This document shows positions 42,201-51,200 of a stretch of 64,000 nt of DNA, in pieces. The stretch lies in the NCBI RefSeq assembly GCF_020176955.2, contig NZ_JAIUCZ020000002.1:248001-312000 (forward strand), read 5' to 3'. Below the pieces are notes generated by a model. It searched no databases. It was not told the DNA's origin and worked only from the letters and a program-made list of their open reading frames with translations. Each line of letters starts with the position of its first letter. The first letter of the stretch is position 1. The position numbers were made by a program, and so were the translations under genes. The stretch comes from Nocardia sp. alder85J (GTDB taxonomy: Bacteria > Actinomycetota > Actinomycetes > Mycobacteriales > Mycobacteriaceae).

Positions 42201-45200
42201 TTTCGGTGATCCGGTCTCGCGGGACGAACTCGTCGAAGCGCTGGCGGCCGCCGGTCCGGACGCCTGGGTGGCGGTGTACGGACAGCACCCCGGCTCGCCG
42301 GGCCGACCGGATCTGTACGTGCTCCGCCGGTCCGGCGACCGGGTGGTGGCGCAATGGTTCGCGTGGCAGCCGGACCGCCTGCTGCCACCGCTGCGGACCG
42401 CGCACGAGGCCGAAGTCGAACCGGGACAGCGCATCCCCGGGTTGGACCCGCAGGGCCGGGTCGCCGCCGCCGGTGGCGTGGACCCGGTGGGGCAGCGGCG
42501 GTATCACCCGAATGGCGAGACGCAACGCGGCATCGACCGATGGCGGGCCGGCGAGGACGGCGCGACCGCGCTGGCTGCGGCCGCGGACCTGTTGACCGAA
42601 ATCGCCGCGCCGGCACCGGTTCTGGCGGCTGTGCCCGGACAGTGGGTGGCGGTCCACGCCGCCGCGGGGCAGCGGGTCGAGGTGCTGGTGATGGCCGATG
42701 CCGAGGGTGATCCGGTCGGCCGGATCCGCGCCGCGCTGGCACCGCTGGGCCTGCCGGTGTTCGCTCGGACGGTCCGTCTCGAGCAGACGGGCCGGGTCAC
42801 GCTGTCACCGCCGGAGACCGGGCAGTACGGGTTCCAGGAGCAGGCCGCGGTCCGGCGGCGACTCGAGGCCGCGGTGGGAGCCACGACCGCCACGTTGTCC
42901 GAGGCCGGATTGCCCTGGGCGATCGACGGCGAGGGCTGGACCGAGCCCGCTGTCTGTGCCGACGCCCTGCTCGAGGCATGGACCTCGCTGAACGGCGAAG
43001 AACTCTGGCCGACCGACACCGACCGGCCGTCATCGGCGCTCCCCGCCGCGGTATGGCTCGATCCCTGGGTCGTGCAACTCGATCCGGCCATGGCCGAGCT
43101 GACCCGCCTCCTCGACGAGGCCCGCCGGACGCTCGGTGCGACGAGAGCCGGTGCGCTGCCGGCCGATGCGGAGCGGGTACAGCGCCGCCTCGCCGGTCGC
43201 CTCACGATGCTCGCCGAGAAGTGGACGGATACGCGGCGGCAGATGGCGGCGACGGCGGCGCTGCGGCTGGCGACCCTGCATCGGGCCGATATGGCGGGCC
43301 TCGGCTGGGGGGTGGAACCGCTGGGCAGCTCCGCGTTCATCACCTCCGCTCCCGACGGCCGGGAACGGCGGCTGGTGGTGTACCTGCCGGTGACGGATGT
43401 CCCCCTGATCTCGGCCTCGCAATTGTGTGCCGCGGTCGCCGAATCCGCCGTCACCGGGGTCGACGTCCGGTGGATCGGCCCGGACGGTGAGGCGAACTGG
43501 ACCGTCTACGAGCGGAAGTGGGACTCGCCGTCGGCGCGGCCCGGAGACTTCGTGCGGGACGACGATCGGGCCCGGATCCGACTGGAGTTGCAGGACCTCG
43601 AGATATTCGGGTCGCGATACCGGGTCGCACCGGCCCCGCCCCTGGCGGCCGGAACCGAATTCGGCGGCTTCGATACATTCCGGGCCCTGGGGCCGGAATC
43701 GATGACCGATCCGGAAACGCTTCGTCTCCAGTATCGGAAGGCGCTGCGCGAATATCTGTCCGGTTCGGCGACCGGGCCGGACGCGCGCCTCGGGATCGTC
43801 CGGCGGGCCTGGGAACTGTTCGAGTTGACCGGTCCCGAGTCCCAGGAGATGTTCGAGCAACTGGCGGCCGAAATCGTCCTGGGTGACGGCGCGCTCAGCG
43901 ATCGGATACAGGACGCGGCGGTGCCGGAGCCGGCCGGGGTGCGCGAGGCCCTGGCCGCGGTGTTCCCGCCCGCGCCGGCCGTGACCCCGTCACCGGTGCC
44001 GGGCTGGCATCCGGTGCGGCGGCCACCGGGCGGTCCGGCGGCGGAACTGCGGGCCGTCGCGACGGCGATGGCCCTGGGGCTGCGGACCGGAGCCGCGCCG
44101 GCATTCGACTATCTCCTGCTCGGCCCCGAGATGCGTGCGATGCTGGTCGCCGGTGCGCCCGAACAGGTTCCGGTAGCGAACCTGCCGACGTTCTGGCGGC
44201 ACGCGCACCTGGCCGCGGTGGCCGATCTCGATGCGCTGCCCGAAATCGGCGGTATCGGGTCGGTGCTCGGGTATCTGGAAGCACTCGACGGTCATCACCG
44301 ACCGGTGTGGCAGGTCAGTGGACGGCGTCCCGCCTCCCTCTACGACATCGAGAACGGTCTGTGGATCGCCGTCGGTGATCCCGAGCGCACGCCGATTCGG
44401 AACGTCGTCGCCGTCCGCCTGCGTGACGGTGATCCGGAGCAGCGGCGGGCGGCGCTGGACCAGGCCGTCCGATCCGCGTTGCGGGACCGCGACGCCGCCA
44501 CCATGGTGTGGCTCGTTCCCGATGTTCCCGACGAGCAGGCCCGAGCGATGCTCATCCGGGTGATGCGGTCGCTGGTCTGGCGTCGCCTGTGCTACTCCTT
44601 CGCCGGCGCCCCCGACCTGCCCGGGGACCCGGAGCTGCGGTTACACGGTCTGGACGGGATCTTCGAGGAGGGTGAGACCTACCAGAAGCCGAGACTCGAC
44701 GTCGGCCTCTGGTCCAGCATGCCGGATCGGCTGGCGGACGTACCTCCCGGCACGTTGCTCGGTCTGCGCACGCCGTCCGACTTCCGGTTGATCGCCGCAC
44801 AGCTGGTCAGTGCGGGCCGGCCCGGAGTCGACGGGGGCGAGGATGTCCACGACACGCGGAAAGGTCCGCCGGCGGCGGCGCAGGCGGCCGAACTGCTCGG
44901 CCATCCCGCGGCGGGCTCGGACACGCCCTTCGGGATCTACCCGGCTACCCCGGCCGACGGTCCGTGGACGACCGCGCGCGACCGCATCGCCCGGCGGCTG
45001 AACTCCGCGGGACCGGGCGCGTTCGCGGTGGTCTTCGGCCGGCACCCCGGCCGTGGCGACGACACTCCGGGGGCCTGGCTGATGTGGGTCACCGCCGGCG
45101 GCGAGATCCGGCATCGCTGGTGGACCCATCTACAGACCACTCCACACGAGCTGCCGTCCGTGGTGCCCGTCGACACCGGTCACCGGCCCGGTGTGGATCC

Positions 45201-48200
45201 CGAATGGCCCGATGAGGACTTGCAGGCGGTGGTCTTCGACCAGGGATTGCCCCCGGGGCAGTTGGAGACCTCCGAGCCCGTGCAGCTGGGGGAGCTGGCG
45301 CGGTCGCTGAACGCCGCCGCCGAATCCGCGACGATCCGGCCGACGGTCCTGCGGCACTGGGACGATGTCGCCTGCGCCGTGATCGCCGGATCGCAACTCC
45401 GGGAATTCCAAGCGGCACTGGGCAACACCTGGGACCGGGAGCTGCCGGTGCTGGATCCCGGTGAGCGGGAGGTCGACCCGGTGGCGTGGTCGTATCTGCT
45501 CGGCGGGCACGGCGTCGATCTACCCGGCGGCACGGCCGGGCATCGGCAGGTACAGCGGTTCCTGTTCGGGCTCGGCGAGGACGAGACCGGTCCGGCGAGC
45601 GCCGAGCAACGGGCGGCGCACCACGGCCGGGCGGTGGTCATGATGGACCGGGAGAGCACCTCGTCGGCGCACACCTATCTGGTCGTCAACTGGCACGGTG
45701 AGCTGTTCGTCGTCGACCCCGGCCGGTACCCGCGACCCTTCCGTTTCGACCCCGCGCGGGCGGGCGCGGTCGAGGCTCTGCGGGTGGTCCGGTTCGAGCG
45801 GGACGGCACGCCGATGGAGCCGATCGTCACCGACCTGGGCGGTGAATGGCTGCACTTCGACGCCGACGACTACTGGGAATCGCTGCCGACCGAACGACCG
45901 GATGACGCTGTCTCGCACAAGGATCGGATGCCAGCGGTCTCCGGACCCGCGACACCGGACGGCTCGACCGGGCCGACGGCGGCCGGCGAGGACGGACAGC
46001 CGGGCGACGAGGGTGACGAAAGTTCCACGCCGACTTCGGGATCCACGACCGGACCGGCCGCCGCCGCCGATGTCTCCGCTCTCCGCACCCAGGTCACCGC
46101 GCTGGCGGCCCGGTTGTACGCCTTGCTCCCCGAGGCGTCCGGCGACCTCCGTGATCGGCCGATCGAGCAGTGGCAGCCGCACCTGCGCGCCGCCGAGGTG
46201 GCGTTGCCGCTGGTCCACGCCGCCGCCCGCGCGGGCGCCGACGTGCACGACCCGGCGTTCGTGGAGCAGGTGGCGGCGCGGATCCACCACCACGAATTGC
46301 AGGCCACCTGGCGCGATGTGCCGCCGGAGCAATGGCTGCCCTTCGGCGATCCCGGTGTCCCCGAGGGCCGGCGCGAGCACCACCGGGCCGCCGCGCGGGC
46401 CGTGGCCGAGTTCGTCACCGCCGCCCGATTACACGAATTCGATTGGGGTACAGGCTCTGAGGAATCCAGCGCGGCGGATCCGTTCGCGCAACTCGATACT
46501 CTCGACGGGATCGCCGCGGAACTCGTCCGGCGCCACGGTGTCCGGGTGGTGGGCTTCGACACGCCCGATCTGTTGCTCGAATCCGTGCGTGAATTCGCCC
46601 GTACCATCGACGATCTGCTGACCCGGTTCCCGTTCGTGGAGCTCGATACGGTCGGTTTCGGACGCGTGCCGGGCGGGCAGATGTTGGCCGGGCACGACAC
46701 CGGTGTCGACGCCGACGGGATACCACGGGCGCGTTCGCTGATCGTGCGGTCCGCGTTCGCCACCGCTGCGAGCATCATGACCTCCGCCTGGACAGGGATG
46801 GTGAACACGGGCCGGGCAGTGGGCGCGGTGGAGCAACCGATCGCCGGGCTGATCCGCCGGGAGTTCGGCTTCGTACTGGCGGAGATGGGCGCGAATCGGG
46901 TCAAGGCCGCCGGATTGGCGCTGAGTACGTACTACCAATCCGAGGATCCGGGTGCACGGCCGTCCGAGATATCCGACTGGCGGCAGCGGCAATTCCGGAC
47001 CTACGGCTACCGTGCGGGCGAGTTCGATCCGGTCACGGCCGCGGCCGGTGCCTTCGCGGCCGTCGAACACCGCCGGGCCGCGGGTGAGGACGATCCGGTC
47101 GTCCTCACCGATGGTGAGACGGTGCTGCACCGGCTGTTGATCGACTCCGCGATCGAGCAGGCCGAGCATCGTGCGACCACCCGCCGGTTGGCGGCGGAAT
47201 ATCGTCCGGTCGGCCCGGCGGAACAACGCGCCAAACTGGAGTTGATCGAACGGCTCGCGCGCGAGCACGGTCTGCGTCTGATCGGTTTCGAGAATCCCGG
47301 TGTCGCCCTGGCGACCGTTGCCGAAATCGGTGACGCGGTCGTCCGGATGCGGGAACTGTTCCCGATGCTCGAAGTCCCCGAGATCCGGCTGGAGCGGCGG
47401 TTTTCGGACGATCGGCCCGGTGACGCCGGGGGCGATATCTATCACCTCGCGTACGAATCCGAGTCCGAGATCGTGTACAACGAGCGATTCCTGACCGCAC
47501 CGCAATACCTGCGGACGCTGTTGGCGGAACAGGTCGGCTCGGGCTTCTCCCGAGGTGACCCGGACCGGCCGTATTTCTCGCTCACGGTGCACGAGTTGAC
47601 CCACCGCCTGCGCCGCCTGCTCTGGCGAGCACAGGGTGATCCCACGCAACCGATGTCCGACAGCTACCAGGTGCTGCGGCGCCATTTCGACGGCCGCGAA
47701 GCGGAATTCCGGGCTTGGCTCGCCGAGCAGTTCGCGAGGTACGGCTACTTCGACAACGGTGCGCTCACCAGTGACGAGGCCGACGCGGAAACCGTGCTGG
47801 CGGCGGTGATCGGCAGGCCCCTCACCGAGGGCGAGCAGGTCGTCTTCGACCACATCGGGCAGCGGGCGGCCGCCGTCCTCGTGGCGGCCGCCGGCCCGAG
47901 CTGGGCGGACATCCTGCGCAGATTCCGGGCCGAACAGGACCGGCCGCGGCCCCGCCGCCGGCTGTCCGGCGATTCGCTGCCCGACGTTCTCCGCGATGTC
48001 GGCGCAACCGCCGCGGAACCCCTCGATACCGTCCGCATGCTGCGCGCGCTGGCGCAGTGCTGGCGGTTCCAGGCTGTGCGGCCGACAGCGGGCTGGCGCA
48101 CCGACCGCACCCTGCTGTTCCGCGGTGACCCCGACCGGGAAGAGATGATTCGGCGCGAAGGTTTCCGGTCGCGACCGGATTCGGTCACCCAACCGGACCA

Positions 48201-51200
48201 GGTGAGCGCATCACCGGATCCCCACTGGGCGAGCGTGTTCGCGCGCAGTGCGAACGGTGACACCGTCCTCTACGTGCTGGATCTGCCCGGCGGATTCGAT
48301 TCCGGCACTGACGCCACGAAGCCGGAGACGCGGCATCCGCAGGGAATCGCGTTGTCCGCCATTGCCGGTCGGCTGCGAATTCCGTGGGGCGTGTGGCCGG
48401 CCGGCGTCCCGTTCGGTGATATCGCCGATCGGCTCGGGCAGTACTGGGAGCCGTTCCCGACCTTTCGGCCCGCGGCCGCAGCGGCCGCCGAGACGGACGG
48501 TCACGGGGACTCGTCGGCATCGGCCGGTCTGCTCGGTGATATCGAATTGATCAGCATGCTGGCCGCGATCCGATCGCGCGGTGCGTTTCTCGTCGGCGAC
48601 ATCGTCTGCCTGCCCGAACTCACCAGTGTCGAGCAGTCCGCCGACCGGATCACGGTGGGGCTGCTGCTGACAATGGACCCGGGGGATTCGGAACGCGCGG
48701 AACTCGAGCTGATCCGCACCGCTGACCGGAGGGTCGTCCGCTGGTCGAACATCACCGCCGGAACGAATGTGAGCCGTGCCGTCGACGCTGTCCGGATATT
48801 GCAGGCGGACGCGGTCCGGCCGTGGGCGACCGGGTCCGGGTTCACCGTCGAGAGCGCCGTGCATGCGATCTCGGCCGCATTCGGGGTCCCGCTGCGGAGC
48901 ACGGAACCGGGGCAACTGCTCGCACAACTGCTGCCGGAACTGCACTCCGCCGAGATCGTCGGGACCGAGCAGGCCGGGGACCTGCTGCCCGCAGAGGCCG
49001 GGTTGCTCACCGGCCGGGAGGTGGCGAAGCGCCGGCTGGAGGTGATCAACGGCCGCACCGCCGCCCGGCGGGCCATGGCCGGGCTCGGCCACGGCGACGT
49101 CCCGGTGCTGCGCGGTGACCGCAACGTGCCGCAGTGGCCCGCCGGCGTGGTCGGCAGCATCACGCACAAGGACGGCTACTACGCGGCGGCGGTCGCCGAC
49201 GCGGGGCAGTGGCGCGCGGTCGGTATCGACGCCGAGGACAACGCGCCGCTGTCGGCCGGAGGCGTCACCAGGATGGCGACGCCCGCGGAGGTCGCGTGGC
49301 TCGCCGAGGTCGGCGACCGGGACGGCGTGCACTGGGACCGCATGCTGTTCTCCGCGAAGGAGGCCGTGTACAAGGCCTGGTTCCCGCTGACCGGCCGCGA
49401 GATCGGCTTCAAGGACGTCCGGGTGACCTTCGGCCCCGGGGCGGGTGAGTTCCACGCGGACATCGACGGCCACCCGGACATCGATCCGGCGTTGCGCGAC
49501 CTGACGGGCCGGTACCTCGTCACCGGCGGCCGGATCCTCACCGCGATCCTGGTGCCGCAGCCCGTCTCCGGCCCCGCGGCCGATCGATCGCGTTCCGGGA
49601 CAGCCGAGTCCGGCCCCGGCTCGGGGTCTGCGACGGCCCGGTCCACGCCGGCCGGGCCCACGGCCCGGCCCGGCGCCGCGCCCGCGACCACCGCTGCCGC
49701 CGCATCGTCCGCGTCGGGTCCGCAGTTCCGGACCGCCGCGGAGGCGATGCAGTCCATAGCGGCGAGACTGCGGGACGCGGTGACGGGTCACACGGCCCGC
49801 CACCCCGGTGGCTCGAGCGACCCGGGCGACGGTCCGGGAACGCCTGCGGCACAAGGTGTCTCCATCCCGGTGCAGGGTGAGTCCGTCCCGCTGTCGCGCG
49901 CCCCGAGCCGACAGCGCGGCCGCCGGTGGGAGCTCGAGATGAGCCGGTACCTCGCCCATCGGCCGGAGCTGCGGGAAACCATGGTCATGCTGCTGGAACG
50001 CCTGTGGGAGGTGCTGCACGGCCTGTTCCCGGAGGCGACGGACGAGCAGCTCCGGGCCACCTTCGACGCCAGCGAGGACACCTCGGTGGGCGGCATGGTG
50101 CTGCCCTCGGTGCCGTGGGAGGTGTTGCTGCGCGAGGGGAACCTGCGTGAATTGGCGGAGGCGTTCTACAACGCGGCGATCCGGAATGCGGAGCAGGAGG
50201 AGCCCAACAGTACGGGCTTCACTCTGGACGAGGGCATCGTCCTGCTGCTGAACGCGCAGGACTGGGATCGGGCGGCGGAGCTCGAGCTGAACGTCCCCGC
50301 GTTGACGGCGATTCTGGAGGCATTCCACGTGGAGCATCCCGGAGCCCGGATCACCCGCACGGATCTCAAGAATCACCAGTTCATCAGGGTCCGGGGCTCG
50401 GACTACGCCTATGAGGAATACCTCCGGTGGCGGAAGGCGCTCAGGCTGCGGGATCCCCGCGAGGTGCAGCGCCGCCTGCTCACCGCGGAGGATTACAACC
50501 GGGCGGGTATGCCGCTGTCGCCGCGCGAATACGAGGCGCTGGCCGGCAGCCTGAGATTGCTGAGCTTCAGGTACCTCGACCCGGCTCACGAACTTCCTTA
50601 TCGCGAGGACGGCCAGGTCGACAGCAACGCGCTGGAGGACCGGTTGCGGGCGGAAGAGTTGCGGGCAACGGGCGAGACGAAATTGTTCCGGGTCGTGCCG
50701 ATCTACTCTCACGACGGGAACGAGAAGCGGATCCGCGACAACGGGACCGGGCGATTCGTGGTGCGGGCCGTCCGGCTCGACTACGACGAGGGCGACATCG
50801 ATCCCGAGGCCGCGCAGCATATCGATACCACCCGCTTTGCCATCCATGTGCCGTGGATACCCGGCGTGGTGCGGGAGGAGTTCGATCCGAGCAGGCCCGA
50901 ATACGCCGAATATCTCCGGTTGAGCAACGAGCTGGAGATCGCCATGGCGGCCGGCGTTTCCGGCTCCATAGCGCGGATATACCTGCATGCCTGGTGGCTG
51001 ATGGACGACAGCCGGTTCCCCAAGGAGAACATGATCGCCCTGCGGTTGGCCATCATGCTCTGGTGGCACCACAGCATGTACGAATTGGTGCATGGCGCCG
51101 GGCTGGCCGGGATGCCCCTGGTGGACGAATCCATACCCGTGGATCAGGGCCCGATACGCATGTACGAGGCCGTTTTCGACCGATTCGGCCCGCGCCGGGC

